Shown here piece after piece: positions 48,199-60,515 of a stretch of DNA of 64,000 bases. Under the pieces are notes generated by a model. The model had not been told where the DNA came from. It ran no database searches and saw only the letters and a program-made list of their open reading frames with translations. The translations under genes were made by a program, and so were the position numbers. Each line of letters starts with the position of its first letter. The stretch's first letter is position 1. This DNA comes from Vulcanimicrobiota bacterium. Its GTDB lineage: Bacteria > Vulcanimicrobiota > Vulcanimicrobiia > Vulcanimicrobiales > Vulcanimicrobiaceae. Location: NCBI GenBank assembly GCA_003140855.1, contig PLLF01000093.1, positions 1-64,000 of the forward strand. Reading direction: 5' to 3'.

Positions 48199-49897
48199 AA
48201 GCGTCGCATCCCGCGCTTCGTATCATTACGGTCGTCGCGCTCTCGCTGTTCTTCTGCCTGACGTATTTCCCGGATCTGCTTCGAGTGCTGGGCCAGCCGA
48301 ACGGCGATTGGGGATTTCGGACGAACGGAACCACCGTTACGGTCGTAGAGCCGGCCTCCCCGGCGCAGCGTGCCGGAATGCGTCCCGGCGATCGCATCGA
48401 TCTTTCGAATCTTCCGGACAGAGTTCGTTACGCAACACTCGGCGGCTTGGCGCGCGCGCCCGGTGACGTTTGGACCTTCAAAGTTTGGAAGCACGGACAA
48501 TTTGTGCCGGTAACCTTTCGCGCCGCGACGGAGCGTACGCTCCCGGCGTTCATCATCATCCGTGAATTTGCGTTTGCCGTGCCGCTCATCATCGGCATAT
48601 TTCTCGTCCTGCTGCGGCCGAGCCCGATAACCTGGGGGTTTTTCCTTTTCTCGCTGGCTGCGGGAGGCGCGGCGCCGAACTCCGTCTTGGCGGTGAGATA
48701 CCTGCCCTGGGAAGCGTCCACTCTGTGGTTTCGTACGTATCTCATTTTATTGAACGTGCTCCCGAAGACCGGACTCGTACTTTTTGCTTTCAGTTTAGCG
48801 CGCCGGCCGCTGGGCACTTGGCGCATCACTGCAATCTCGATCGTTGCGGCACTCGGCATTGTTGCAGCAATTCCGTACTTCATCGAAAACGACAACTACG
48901 GCTGGCCGCAACTCACCGCTTGGTGCGACGTCGTTGCGTCCGCGATTGCGCTCCTGGGTTTATTCGATGCGTACTCGCACGTGACCATGCGCTTGCGCCA
49001 GCGGCTCCATTGGATCGCCGCGGGTTTCCTGTTCTGGGTCGTCGTCGATGTCATCGATTCTCTGCTCTGGCCGGCCTACGAGCCGTATTGGGTTCACACG
49101 ACCATCGACGCATCGCAAGTCATCTTTCCGCTCGCCGTCGCCTATGCAATATTCCGCGAGCGCGTCGTCGACATCAATTTCGTCATGAGCCGTACGCTGG
49201 TTTACGGCCTGCTTACGGCCGTTATCGTCGGAATCTTCGCCCTTATCGATCTGTTCTTGTCGCGCACTATGGAGTCTCGACTCAGCCTGCCGGTCGATAT
49301 CGTCGCCGCGCTGATCCTCGGCTTCTTTTTTCATAGCATGCATAACCGGATCGATGCGGGCGTCGATCGCGTGATCTTCCGTAGGCGTTACATCGCTGAA
49401 GGCCGGCTGGCAAGAGCCGCCAAGGCGATCGTGCACGTCGAGGAGCCGGGCGCGGTTGCGAATTACCTCACGCGTCTGCCGGTCGAGGTGCTCGCTCTCA
49501 CCGGCGCCGCTTTGTACACGCGTCAGGGCGGTAGTTTTGTGCTTGAGCGCTGCGTCGGCTGGAAACACGAACCCGCAGCGGTCTTAACGACTTCGGATCC
49601 GCTGGTGGCCTTTATCAGCTCGGAGCTGGCCTGCGTTCGCGTGGGCGATGTGCCGATGCGCGAGGCGCCGCCGGATCGCCACGACACGGCGGTGTTGGCG
49701 ATCCCGCTGCTCTATCGCCGGGAGCTCGGCGGTTTTGTGCTTTATGGCGCGCATGAGGACGGCGCGGACGTCGATGCCGACGAAGAGCGCGCGCTCGAGC
49801 CGCTCGTCGAAAATGCCGCGGTGACGTACGACCACATCGAAGCGCAAGCTCTTCGCGAAGAGGTCCGTGCACTACGTTCGTTGCAGCCGGCGACCTC

Positions 49898-49901
<4 letters not shown>
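48195..49901 (+). CDS. PDZ-multi-TM-GAF-like receptor protein without recognisable kinase domain (copy 2, tandem paralogue)
   Basis: Collinear similarity to 46483-48198 over the full length; ATGA overlap with copy 1. Confidence 0.75.
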
Positions 49902-51071
<1,170 letters not shown>

Positions 51072-51079
<8 letters not shown>

Positions 51080-53045
51080 AGGTCAACCCGCCCGCTGGAG
51101 GCGCGACAGCGCCGGAATCCTGAGCCTGTCGAAGGAGCCACATCGGGCCGCCTTTGTGCGGCGGAAAGCCGTATCCGTAGATCCATACGATGTCGATGTC
51201 GCCCGGGCGCAGCGCGACGCCGTCGCGCAATATTTCTTCGCCGGATTTTATAAGCGCGCCCACGATCCGCTGCGCGATCTCGTCGTCGCTCACGTCGGAA
51301 TGTTGCGCGACACCCTCTTCTTTCGCCAGCTGCGCGAACAGTTTCTCGATTTCTTCGTCGCGAATCGCTTCGCGGCTGCCCTCGGCATATTTGTAAAAGC
51401 CCTTACCGGTCTTTTGTCCGAGCCGCTTTTGTTCGTAGAGCCGGTCGAGAATCGGCGTGCGCGCGAGATTGAGATCCGGACGGCCTTGCGCGACGTGCCA
51501 AAAGACGTCGATGCCGGAGAGATCGAAGGTGGCGAACGGTCCCATAGCCATGCCGAATTTTTTCATCGCGGCGTCGATGCGCGCGGGCGGCACGCCCTCC
51601 TCGGCCAGTGCGACCGCTTCGCGCGTGTATTCGAAAAACATGCGGTTGCCGATAAAGCCGAATGCGTTGGCGGAAAGAACGGCAACTTTGCGCAGCTGCT
51701 TGGCAAGTTTAAACGCCGTGGCCAGCGTTTGCGCCGATGTTGCCTTGCCGCGCACGATTTCGAGCAACTTCATGATGTTGGCAGGCGCAAAGAAATGCAG
51801 GCCGAGGAACTGCTCCGGGCGTTTGGTGACCGACGCTATCTCATCAATGTCCAGCGTCGAGGTGTTCGAGGCGAGAATTGCACCGGGTTTCACCACGCCA
51901 TCGAGTTTCGCGAAGACTTCTTTTTTCACGGCCATGTTCTCGAAGACGGCTTCGATGACCAGATCGCAATTCGCCAGCGCGGCGTAATCGTCGCTGAACT
52001 CAATCGACTGCCCGCGTTTCCATGCTTCCTCTTGCGTGAGGCGCCCGCGTTTCACTTGATGCATGAACATGCCAAAAATCGTCTGGCGCGCTTTGGCGAC
52101 CTGCTCGGCGCTCGGCTCGACGACCGTAACCGGGATCCCGGCGTTGGCAAACGTGATTGCGATGCCCGTACCCATAGTTCCGCCGCCGACGACGCCGGCG
52201 GACTTTATGTCGAGCGGATCCGCGGGCGGTAAGTTAGGTATCTTTGAAAGCTCGCGCTCCGCAAAAAACAGGTGACGTAACGCCAGCGACGGAGCGGAGC
52301 CAACAAGTTCGTCGAAGAGCCGGTACTCGCGCGCGATGCCGCGCGGAAAAGGCAGCTCAAATGCGGCCTGCACCGCGTCGATCAGCTTGTGCGCCGCAAG
52401 CCCGCCGCTCTCTTCGGGCGGCACCGTCTTGTGCGCTTGCGCGATAATATAAGGAAGCGCGAAGGCTTGCGCGGTGGCCGGCAGCTGAACTTTCAATTCC
52501 GAGAGTCGGCGTTTTTTGAGCGCACCATCCGTTGCCGTCGCGCCCGCGTCAACAATCTCGTCGATCAGCCCAAGTTCGAGCGCGCGCTCGGCGGTGACCG
52601 TCTCGCCTTTGAGCATCATCTGCAGCGCTTCTTGCGCGCCGATCAGACGCGGCAGGCGCTGCGTTCCGCCCGCGCCCGGAATGAGACCGAGCTTGATTTC
52701 CGGCAGGCCGAGCTTGGAGCGCGGTGTTGCGACACGCCGATCGCACGCCAAAGCGAGTTCGAGGGCGCCGCCGAGCGCGACTCCGTCGATCGCGGCAATA
52801 TACACTTTCTGGCTGCGCTCGATCGCCTCGATGATATCGCGCACGGTCGTGCCGCTCGGATCCCACTCTTTAGCGAAGTCGTTGACGTCCACGCCCGCGC
52901 TGAAGTATCCGTTCGCGCCGGTTATCGTGACGCTCGTTACCGACGGGTCTTTTTCGGCGGCCTCGATCTCTTTGAGAATTTTTTCCGAGTAAGCAAACGA
53001 CAGGGCGTTTACCGGCGGATTGTCGAGCGTAATAACTTTATTCAT
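51072..53045 (-). CDS. fadB: Fused enoyl-CoA hydratase / 3-hydroxyacyl-CoA dehydrogenase
   Basis: N-terminal crotonase ([19 protein letters not shown]), then [57 protein letters not shown]. Confidence 0.95.
51117..51139 (-). repeat. Dispersed palindromic repeat copy at the 3' end of fadB (ATCCTGAGCCTGTCGAAGGAGCC)
   Basis: Reverse complement GGCTCCTTCGACAGGCTCAGGAT; encodes LLRQAQDSG in frame near the C-terminus. Confidence 0.7.
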
Positions 53046-54829
53046 GCGGTCGCTGCTTTGCGGTCCAGCTCGAACTGCGACTCGGTAAGCGTCATGACGT
53101 CGGCCGAGCCGTCGATGACTTCGCGCGCCAGCGCCGGCGCCTGCGCCAGGATATGGGTCGCGTAAAATCTTGCAGTCGCGAGCTTGGCTTTGTAAAACTC
53201 GATCTCCGCGTCACCCGCGGCGATCTTTCCCTCCGCGATTCTTGCGGCACGCGCCATCTGCCAGCCGCCGGCGGTGATTCCCCAGAGTTTGAGATAGGGA
53301 ACGCTGCAGGCCACGGCAACGCGCAGATCGCCCATCGCGGTCATGCCGATCCAATCCGATGCTTCGGATAACGATGCCAATGCTTTAGCCAGCGATGCGC
53401 CGATCGGACCCTCGGCATCCTTGCGCATCTGAGAAATGACGGCCTTCGCAGTCGCGCCCATGTCTTGTGCGATTTTCCGTCCGACCAGATCCAGCGCCTG
53501 AATTCCCGTCGTGCCCTCATAAATCGTCGTAATGCGCACATCCCGGTACTGCTGCGCGATTCCCGTTTCTTCGACGTAGCCGATACCGCCGAAAACTTGC
53601 AGCGCGGTCGAACAGACCTCGACGGCGGTCTCCGTGCACCAGCCTTTGACGATCGGAATCATCAGTTCCAAGAATGCGCGCTGCGCCTGTCTGATTTTTG
53701 GATCGGGATGCTTCGCGGAAAGATCGAGCGAGGCAGCGGTTACATAGGCGAGCGCGCGCATCGCCTCGATCTGCGCTTTCATCCACATCAGCATCCTGCG
53801 CACGTCAGGATGTTCGATGATGCGCCGCGGCTCGGGGCTGCGCGAAGCGATATCGCGCGATTGGAGACGTTCCTTCGCGTAACGCAACGCGCTTTGATAG
53901 GCGCGGTCGGCAATCGCGAGACCCTGCACGCCGACGCTGAAACGCGCGGCATTCATCATGATGAACATGTTCTTGAGCCCCTCGTTGGGCTTGCCGATCA
54001 GATAGCCGACGGCGCCGCCGTGTTCTCCATAATTCAATGTGCAGGTCGGATTGGCGTTGAGCCCGAGTTTATGCTCGATTCCCGCGCACTGCACGTCGTT
54101 GCGCTCGCCCAGCGACCCGTCCGGGCCGATCAAAACTTTCGGCACGATGAACATCGAAATGCCTTTCGTGCCTTCGGGTGCGTCGGGCAACCGCGCCAGC
54201 ACCAAGTGAATGATGTTGGCCGCCATATCGTGCTCGCCGAACGTTATAAAAATCTTTTGGCCGCTGATGCGGTAGTGACCGCCGTCGGGGAGGGCTTTGG
54301 TGCGCACTTGCGCCAAATCCGAGCCGGCCTGCGGCTCGGTAAGGCACATCGTGCCGGTCCACTCACCTGAGACCAGTTTCGGAATATACTGCTTCTTCTG
54401 GTCGTCCGAGCCGATCAGTTCGATGGCTTCGATCGCACCTTGATTGAGCAGCGGACCGTTTGCGAAGCCGACGTTGGCCGCATTCCACATCTCGAGCGTC
54501 GCGCCGGAAAGCACTGCGGGCAATCCCTGGCCGCCGTGTTCGGGTGGGACCGCAAGTCCGATCCAGCCGCCGCGCGCGAACTGCGCGTAGGCTTCCTTGA
54601 ATCCTTTGGGTGTCGTCACCACGCCGTCGCGCCAGGTGCAGCCTTCGCGGTCGCCGCTTTGATTGATCGGATCGAGCACGCCGGCCGCAAATGAGGCGGC
54701 TTCTTCGAGAACCGGATCGGCTACGCCGGCGGCTTCTTCGAATCCGGGAAGTTTCGAGATCTCATCGAGCGCGGCAAGTTCCCGCAGGACGAATTGCATA
54801 TCCCGCAGCGGGGCCTGGTAGGGTGCCAT
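53042..54829 (-). CDS. Acyl-CoA dehydrogenase (FadE-type)
   Basis: GTMCLTEPQAGSDLAQVRTKA, ISGQKIFITFGEHDMAANIIHLVLAR, GGIGYVEETGIAQQYRDVRITTIYEGTTGIQALDL. Confidence 0.95.
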   Translation of the reverse strand: MAPYQAPLRDMQFVLRELAALDEISKLPGFEEAAGVADPVLEEAASFAAGVLDPINQSGDREGCTWRDGVVTTPKGFKEAYAQFARGGWIGLAVPPEHGGQGLPAVLSGATLEMWNAANVGFANGPLLNQGAIEAIELIGSDDQKKQYIPKLVSGEWTGTMCLTEPQAGSDLAQVRTKALPDGGHYRISGQKIFITFGEHDMAANIIHLVLARLPDAPEGTKGISMFIVPKVLIGPDGSLGERNDVQCAGIEHKLGLNANPTCTLNYGEHGGAVGYLIGKPNEGLKNMFIMMNAARFSVGVQGLAIADRAYQSALRYAKERLQSRDIASRSPEPRRIIEHPDVRRMLMWMKAQIEAMRALAYVTAASLDLSAKHPDPKIRQAQRAFLELMIPIVKGWCTETAVEVCSTALQVFGGIGYVEETGIAQQYRDVRITTIYEGTTGIQALDLVGRKIAQDMGATAKAVISQMRKDAEGPIGASLAKALASLSEASDWIGMTAMGDLRVAVACSVPYLKLWGITAGGWQMARAARIAEGKIAAGDAEIEFYKAKLATARFYATHILAQAPALAREVIDGSADVMTLTESQFELDRKAATA

Positions 54830-54875
54830 GTGATAATTTTAATATATACCGCGCTGCGGCGCTCCCCCTTCGCCC

Positions 54876-55037
54876 CTATAGGTCGACCTCGTCCTTCTCC
54901 AATTTGTCCAGGACGAAGCGCGCGTACCACGCCGGCCAATCGGCGTCGGCGTGTCCCAGCTGTTTCTCGTACTCGGCGTGCGCGCTTTCGGCTTTTCGCA
55001 AGAGCCCGGCGAGTTCGTCGACCGTGACTTCGTACAT
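54876..55037 (-). CDS. Small hypothetical protein (53 aa)
   Basis: MYEVTVDELAGLLRKAESAHAEYEKQLGHADADWPAWYARFVLDKLEKDEVDL; strong SD CCGGAGGTATTCG-ATG. Confidence 0.7.
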   Translation of the reverse strand: MYEVTVDELAGLLRKAESAHAEYEKQLGHADADWPAWYARFVLDKLEKDEVDL

Positions 55038-55113
55038 CGAATACCTCCGGCTGGCGCATTCGCGATGCTGAGCAAAGCAGCCTAGCCGCCACATATGGTA
55101 CAATTTCGGGCGC

Positions 55114-55536
55114 ATGTCTGTGTCTTCCGAATCCGGGCTCACGAAAAATTACCGCTTGGTGCACGAGATCGTGCGCGAGCAGGCTCGCGGCACCCACTTG
55201 GCGCCCGCAGACGTTTTTGCGCTGGCGAAAGCGAAGCAAAAGGGCATCGGTGTCACCACCGTTTATCGAGCGCTTGCGCGCTTGCGTGAATTGGGATTGG
55301 TTTCCGAAATTTCATTACCCGGCGCCGAGAGCGCCTACTACGAGCCGGCCGGCGCGGCGCACGCGCACTTTCGCTGCGATGCGTGCGGAGCGATCGCAGA
55401 TATCGACTACGCGTTAGATTCCGATGTGGTTCGCGATCTCGCCCGGCGGCATGCGATCGCCGTGCACGACGTTTCGCTCAGCCTACACGGGACGTGCCGG
55501 CGCTGTACAGATCGCGTCGCGTCGCCGGCAGGTTAA
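55114..55536 (+). CDS. Fur-family metal-responsive transcriptional regulator
   Basis: HLAPADVFALAKAKQKGIGVTTVYRALARLRELGLV, HFRCDACGAIADI, GTCRRC. Confidence 0.93.
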   Translation: MSVSSESGLTKNYRLVHEIVREQARGTHLAPADVFALAKAKQKGIGVTTVYRALARLRELGLVSEISLPGAESAYYEPAGAAHAHFRCDACGAIADIDYALDSDVVRDLARRHAIAVHDVSLSLHGTCRRCTDRVASPAG

Positions 55537-56794
55537 CCGCACCGTTCTCCGCGGGCTTTGCAAGCAAGGCCTGATAGACGCCGACTCTGCTCGTCTTAAA
55601 ACCTTGCGCGCTTCCCGCCATGTAGAGCCGCCATGCGCGATAGGATTGCTCGCCGGCGGCCGCAACCGCTTGTGCGCGATTCGTCTCGAGATTTTTTACC
55701 CAGTGGCGCAACGTAAGCAGGTAGTGTTCGCGGAGATTCTCGACGTCGCGCACTTCGAACCCCGCGCGTTCGGCAAACTGTAAGCTATCCGAAACCAACA
55801 CGAGCTCGCCGTCGGGAAAGATGAAGCGGCCCATGAAGCCCGACACTTTGCCGCCACGCGCGTTGCGCTCGTGGATCGCAATGCCGTGATTGAGAAAGAG
55901 GCCGCCCGGTTTCAGCAAGCGGTATGCGGTTTCGAAATACTCGGCAAGTCTGTCGCGACCCACGTGTTCGAACATGCCGATGCTGACGATCTTATCGAAC
56001 AGCCCTGTATCGGATGGCATCTGCCGGTAATCTAGCAGCTCGACGCGTGCGCGATGGTTTAGGCCTGCTTGCGCGATGCGCCGCGCAGCTTCTCGTGTCT
56101 GGCGCTCGCTGAGCGTTACTCCCAAAACCTGCGCGCCGTACTCTTGCGCAGCGCGCACGGCCAGCGCGCCCCAGCCGCACCCGATGTCCAGCAATCGCTC
56201 TCCGGAACGCAGGCGCAGCTTGCGCAGCGCGTGGTCGATCTTCGCGCGCTGCGCCGCATTCAAGTCCGTTACACCTTCGTCGAAATACGCGCACGAGTAG
56301 ACGAGATCGCGATCGAGGAAAGCGGCATAAAACTCGACCGGCTGATCGTAGTGAAAGCCGATGGCGGCACGATCGCGCGCCAGGGAGTGACGTTTTCCGC
56401 GTAAGCGTGCCTCGCGCAACGGCGGCAACTGCGGGCGCGGTAGGCGGCGCAACAACAGGATCAGCTGCGCGAGCTTGCCCGCCGAGGGACGTTGCGCCAG
56501 ATCGTAGAGCTCGTCGACGGCCGCTTCGATGTCGCCGTCGACGTCGAGCAGCCCGGCGGCAAACGTTCTGCCCGCATTCAAATCGATCGGCGGAGTAAAC
56601 GCGCTTCGCAGCGCCGCGGGCGAATTGACGCGCAGCGTGAAACGCGGTTCGCGCGTTGCGGCAACGTACGTGCCTTCCCATAGCGCAATGTTGAAATCGC
56701 GCGCGTATCTCTCACCAAAAACCGCTCGCAGGACGGCCGCGGCGATGCGCGCGTGGGGGTCTGCGCTGGCGAAGCGTTCGGCTGCGGCCGGCAT
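55478..56794 (-). CDS. cfa: Cyclopropane-fatty-acyl-phospholipid synthase family methyltransferase
   Basis: ACAYFDEGVTDLNAAQRAKIDHALRKLRLRSGERLLDIGCGWGALAVRAAQEYG, VGRDRLAEYFETAYRLLKPGGLFLNHGI. Confidence 0.94.
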   Translation of the reverse strand: MPAAAERFASADPHARIAAAVLRAVFGERYARDFNIALWEGTYVAATREPRFTLRVNSPAALRSAFTPPIDLNAGRTFAAGLLDVDGDIEAAVDELYDLAQRPSAGKLAQLILLLRRLPRPQLPPLREARLRGKRHSLARDRAAIGFHYDQPVEFYAAFLDRDLVYSCAYFDEGVTDLNAAQRAKIDHALRKLRLRSGERLLDIGCGWGALAVRAAQEYGAQVLGVTLSERQTREAARRIAQAGLNHRARVELLDYRQMPSDTGLFDKIVSIGMFEHVGRDRLAEYFETAYRLLKPGGLFLNHGIAIHERNARGGKVSGFMGRFIFPDGELVLVSDSLQFAERAGFEVRDVENLREHYLLTLRHWVKNLETNRAQAVAAAGEQSYRAWRLYMAGSAQGFKTSRVGVYQALLAKPAENGAVNLPATRRDLYSAGTSRVG

Positions 56795-56827
56795 GCCGGT
56801 TCGTGTTCGGTGTCGAAGAAAACCCTC

Positions 56828-57580
56828 ATGCACTTTCTCGCGCTGCTGCTCGGAGTTACCGTCGCCGCAACGCCCGCGGCGAGCCCCGCGCCCGCGCCGC
56901 CGCCCCCGCTCAAGGTCATCGGCAATTTTCGATCCACGCCCTTCTGCACGGCGCTGCGTGAAACGATCGGTCCTGCGATTGCAAGCGTGCTTTCGAATGA
57001 CGAGCTGATCGCGTCGAGCAAACCCGCCTTCGTGACCCTTTACCGCGACGATATCCTGGCGGGCTCCGAAGCGCGCGCGCATTTGGATATGAACCGCTTA
57101 GAAGGCCTGATAACGCCGATCGTTGCCAACGTCAAACGGATCGACTCTTTATTGGCGGGCAAGCCGAACGATCCCAAACTGGACGCGATGCGCGAAACAC
57201 TGCTGGCTGTCGCGGGACAGCAGAAAGAATCGCTCAACGTCATCAGCGGTTTTATCGCAACCGAACAGCTCGGCGAGATACAAGGCGCAAGCACGCCTGC
57301 GAACTGGGAAAGCTCTTTTTTATTGGGCAACGCGCAATCGTCGAGGCCGGCGCCCAGCACGAATCTGTCCCCGGCAGCCGGCAACCTTTTTAAGGCGGGC
57401 GTGCAAAACCGTAATCCCGGTCCGCGCGAACCGCGCTACGACACCAAGAACGTCGGCCCCACCTACGATCCGTTCGCTCCGTTCGTCGCGCAGATCGATC
57501 AACAGCGCGCAACGGCGCAAACCGCCGAAAGCGATGCTGCGAAGCTGGTTACCGATGCGCTGTACCAGTGCTCACCCTAG
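56828..57580 (+). CDS. Secreted hypothetical protein
   Basis: MHFLALLLGVTVAATPAASPAPAPPPPLK signal peptide; no recognised domain. Confidence 0.65.
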   Translation: MHFLALLLGVTVAATPAASPAPAPPPPLKVIGNFRSTPFCTALRETIGPAIASVLSNDELIASSKPAFVTLYRDDILAGSEARAHLDMNRLEGLITPIVANVKRIDSLLAGKPNDPKLDAMRETLLAVAGQQKESLNVISGFIATEQLGEIQGASTPANWESSFLLGNAQSSRPAPSTNLSPAAGNLFKAGVQNRNPGPREPRYDTKNVGPTYDPFAPFVAQIDQQRATAQTAESDAAKLVTDALYQCSP

Positions 57581-58448
57581 CCGCCGCCTCTACCGCTGCA
57601 TCGTAGCTGCTGTTCAGAAACTCTAAGATCGCGGCGCGCGGCGACGCCGAGGCGCGAACGTCGTCGTAACGCATGATGAATTCACCGATATCTTTATTCC
57701 AGCCGGCCGGCGCCGGACGAATCGTGGCGCGTTCGAGCCCATCGGGCTTGGGAAATACGTAACTATAAAAGGCCGGTTCGGCCAGTCGCTCGTCACCAAA
57801 CCAGAAGCCCGCGCATATCACTTCCGCATCTGCACCTTCGCGCATGATGAGGTTGGCGCCGGGTGGCGGGCTGGCCGGACGCCCTGTGAACCGGAAGTAC
57901 GCAAGGTCGAACGTCCCCCAGAAAAATTGCACGAGCGAATGGCAGCCGCGAAACGGCGCGCGATACTCTCGAAACACTGTGTCTATGTGCGAGAGAATCG
58001 TCCAGAAGCGCCCAACGTGCGCCTCGTCGTAACCGTCGTGCGTCGTATCTTCGTTCAGCGGAATAGGGTTGGCGACTTCCTGCGGCTTCGGATTGATCGT
58101 TACGTCGATCTCCAGCTGGCGAAGCGAGGCCATGACTTCGGTATAGAAGTCCGCGACGGTCCGGGGCTCTAAAGGTATTGACGCCGTTGGTCCCCAGCTC
58201 GTCGAAATTTCGACGTAATGCTCCAAAAAATTGAATTCGAATTCGAAGGTGCGTTCGCGGTACGGTATGGGGCCCGTCGTGAGGCCGCGCGAGTTCACGT
58301 AGAGCGCCGTGTGCTGCCATTCCGGTTCCCGCGGACAGAGCTCGAGCCGGAGCTTTCCCGGAATCTGCGAGTACATGTGAATCGTGTCGCACGTCTCTTT
58401 CCACACGTGCAACGGCAGCTCGGGCCAGGACGTTTTGACTGGTGTCAT
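57549..58448 (-). CDS. DUF5996 family protein
   Basis: WPELPLHVWKETCDTIHMYSQIPGKLRLELCPREPEWQHTALYVNSRGLTTGPIPY... Confidence 0.85.
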   Translation of the reverse strand: MTPVKTSWPELPLHVWKETCDTIHMYSQIPGKLRLELCPREPEWQHTALYVNSRGLTTGPIPYRERTFEFEFNFLEHYVEISTSWGPTASIPLEPRTVADFYTEVMASLRQLEIDVTINPKPQEVANPIPLNEDTTHDGYDEAHVGRFWTILSHIDTVFREYRAPFRGCHSLVQFFWGTFDLAYFRFTGRPASPPPGANLIMREGADAEVICAGFWFGDERLAEPAFYSYVFPKPDGLERATIRPAPAGWNKDIGEFIMRYDDVRASASPRAAILEFLNSSYDAAVEAAARVSTGTAHR

Positions 58449-58954
58449 TCGCGACGCTTCGACAGCAAATGAATATATTGCTGCTGCAATTCGCCTTCAT
58501 CATTGACTTTGGTTTCGCTGGTAGGCGTAAACCCGAGGCTAAGGTAAAGCTTCACTGCTCGCTCGTTGACAGTCTCCACCCAAAGTTGAGCCGCTTGGTA
58601 GTCACTGCGCGATAACTCATCCAGAATGCGCTGCATGAGCTGCCTGCCGATTCCTCGCCCCCAGTATGCCGGTTTCACCGCGACAAGACTTATGTGCGCG
58701 CGTGCTTTTATAATGTTACCCGTATTGGGCGGTTTACGAGCTGGAAAAACCGTAGCGGTTCCGATAACGCTTGCGCTCTCAGCCTCAACTATGAAGAGTA
58801 ACGCCCCCTTCTCCTGCAGCCGACTTAAAAGCAGACCTGGCAAGGCCTCATCAGTCTGCGCTTTCCCAAGTCGAGCACCTTTTGCTTCAATCCAAAGTTG
58901 AGCGGAAGCACCAATATCTTCGGCGGTTCCGCGCCGTATCGAAATCATCCCCAT
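58445..58954 (-). CDS. GNAT-family N-acetyltransferase
   Basis: AHISLVAVKPAYWGRGIGRQLMQRILDE...AQLWVETVNERAVKLYLSLGFTPTSET. Confidence 0.92.
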   Translation of the reverse strand: MGMISIRRGTAEDIGASAQLWIEAKGARLGKAQTDEALPGLLLSRLQEKGALLFIVEAESASVIGTATVFPARKPPNTGNIIKARAHISLVAVKPAYWGRGIGRQLMQRILDELSRSDYQAAQLWVETVNERAVKLYLSLGFTPTSETKVNDEGELQQQYIHLLSKRRE

Positions 58955-59014
58955 TCATTTCATGGCAACACCTTCGCAATCCTGAGTTCACACCGCTCGG
59001 GCATCGTCGTGGGG

Positions 59015-59593
59015 ATGCTTCAATCAACTCGCGAGGCCGCACTCGCGCTTCTCGACGGCGGCGCGCACGAACACGCCTGCGTGGTGCGCACGCTCCTGAA
59101 ATTCGGCCCCGACTCGCTGCGGTTCGCGCGGCGCCACGCAATTCGCGTCGTGGCGCTGCGAAGACACGATTCGTACAGTGCGCGATCGCCGGCGCTGCGC
59201 CGGCTGGCGATCGACGTCGATGCATGGCCCGCTCCGCCGGCGGGCCTTTTTGTGGTTGAGAAACGCACGGTGTACCTGCGCTCACGCAGCGCCATGACCG
59301 TGGCGCACGAATTCGGGCACGCTTTGGACTGCGCGCTCGGCGGCGGCGTCTATCGCTCGGGCGTCGATCCAGTCCTGCGGCGGCTCTTCAGCGAAGCGCG
59401 CGCATTCATCACGCCGTATGCCGCAACGGGAGCCGACGAATACTTCGCCGAGTGCATGCGCGCGTACGTGGGGGCCAACGACGCACACTCGTTTTGGCCG
59501 CGCGCGACGCGCGCGCGCTTGGCGCGCATCGATCCGCAAATGCATGCATATGTCGCGCGCTTATTTGCGAGCGACTTTTTGTGCGCTGCCTAA
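59015..59593 (+). CDS. HEXXH zinc metallopeptidase-like protein (possibly anthrax lethal-factor-like clan)
   Basis: MTVAHEFGHALDCALGGG...ATGADEYFAECMRAYVG; no signal peptide. Confidence 0.65.
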   Translation: MLQSTREAALALLDGGAHEHACVVRTLLKFGPDSLRFARRHAIRVVALRRHDSYSARSPALRRLAIDVDAWPAPPAGLFVVEKRTVYLRSRSAMTVAHEFGHALDCALGGGVYRSGVDPVLRRLFSEARAFITPYAATGADEYFAECMRAYVGANDAHSFWPRATRARLARIDPQMHAYVARLFASDFLCAA

Positions 59594-60018
59594 GGAGTGG
59601 AGCTTACCTGGGCCGAGGTCACGGCGCTTGCCTTATTGCCCCACGAGGATCGAATGTACGTGATAACGCCGGCGAGGTCGGCGTTGCTCAGTATTCCTTT
59701 CCAGGCCGGCATCGTACCGTTGTAGTTCTTGCCGTTGACTTGCACCGCGCCCGTCAAGCCGTCTTTCACGATATGAATGACCTTTTGCGGATCGCCGGTG
59801 ACGAGCGCATTGCCTGCCAGCGGCGGAGCGATACCGCCCTTGCCGTCGCTTGAATGGCAGGTCGAGCAGTTCGTACTAAAAACGGCGGCGCCGTTCGAAC
59901 TGGCCATGACCTTCGTGGTCTTCGTCGCGGTGTTGCTGCTCGCGTTTCCGCTGGAACACGCCGCCGTCGAAGTTATGAGGAGCGCCGCACTAACGAGAAT
60001 GCCGAGGCGTGGGTGCAT
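59590..60018 (-). CDS. Class I cytochrome c (mono-haem, secreted/lipoprotein)
   Basis: Signal peptide with Cys (ITSTAACSSG); FSTNCSTCHSSDGKGGIAPPLAGNALV, MPAWKGILSNADLAGVITYIRSSWG. Confidence 0.9.
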   Translation of the reverse strand: MHPRLGILVSAALLITSTAACSSGNASSNTATKTTKVMASSNGAAVFSTNCSTCHSSDGKGGIAPPLAGNALVTGDPQKVIHIVKDGLTGAVQVNGKNYNGTMPAWKGILSNADLAGVITYIRSSWGNKASAVTSAQVSSTP

Positions 60019-60515
60019 GCATCTTCCTTTCCGCCGGAGTCAACTCGAAGTGCTAGTACTACTCTCCGGTGCGGGGGCCTGCGCGCCGCCTTGCTTGGCG
60101 TGGTACGTGCGGTGATCGGCAGCCTCCATCAGCGCGTCGGCTTCCTCGCCGTCGCGCGGGAGGTCCGACCGCGCCGTTTTGCATGCGCAGCGGCACGCGA
60201 ATCCAAACGCTCGAAAGCGCCGGCGATCGCACCGGGTTGTTTGAGGAAAACGTCGCGCCGCCCGAAAGGACGTTAGCCACCGGAACCGTTCCCGGAGCGA
60301 AGCCGAGCTGGGGCGTCAGCTCGCGAGTTTGCGAACCGTCATTCAGAAACCCGGCCGCCAGCGAAGCCGCGGCGTGGGCCGCAGGAGGCACAGCAGCCAA
60401 AGGACCGCGCAAAGCGCCGGTACTGCATGCGATTGCGCCGTAACGACGGCATAGCCCCGCTTCTTCAGGCTGGCTTGCGCAGCAGGCCTGCCATGCAAAC
60501 ACAAGCGTAACAAAA

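Noticed and set aside
57040-57100. Starting cfa at the ORF-track position 57082
   Set aside because: The first 96 residues are Arg-rich and antisense to the secreted protein gene at 56828-57580; ATG 56794 is the natural start.
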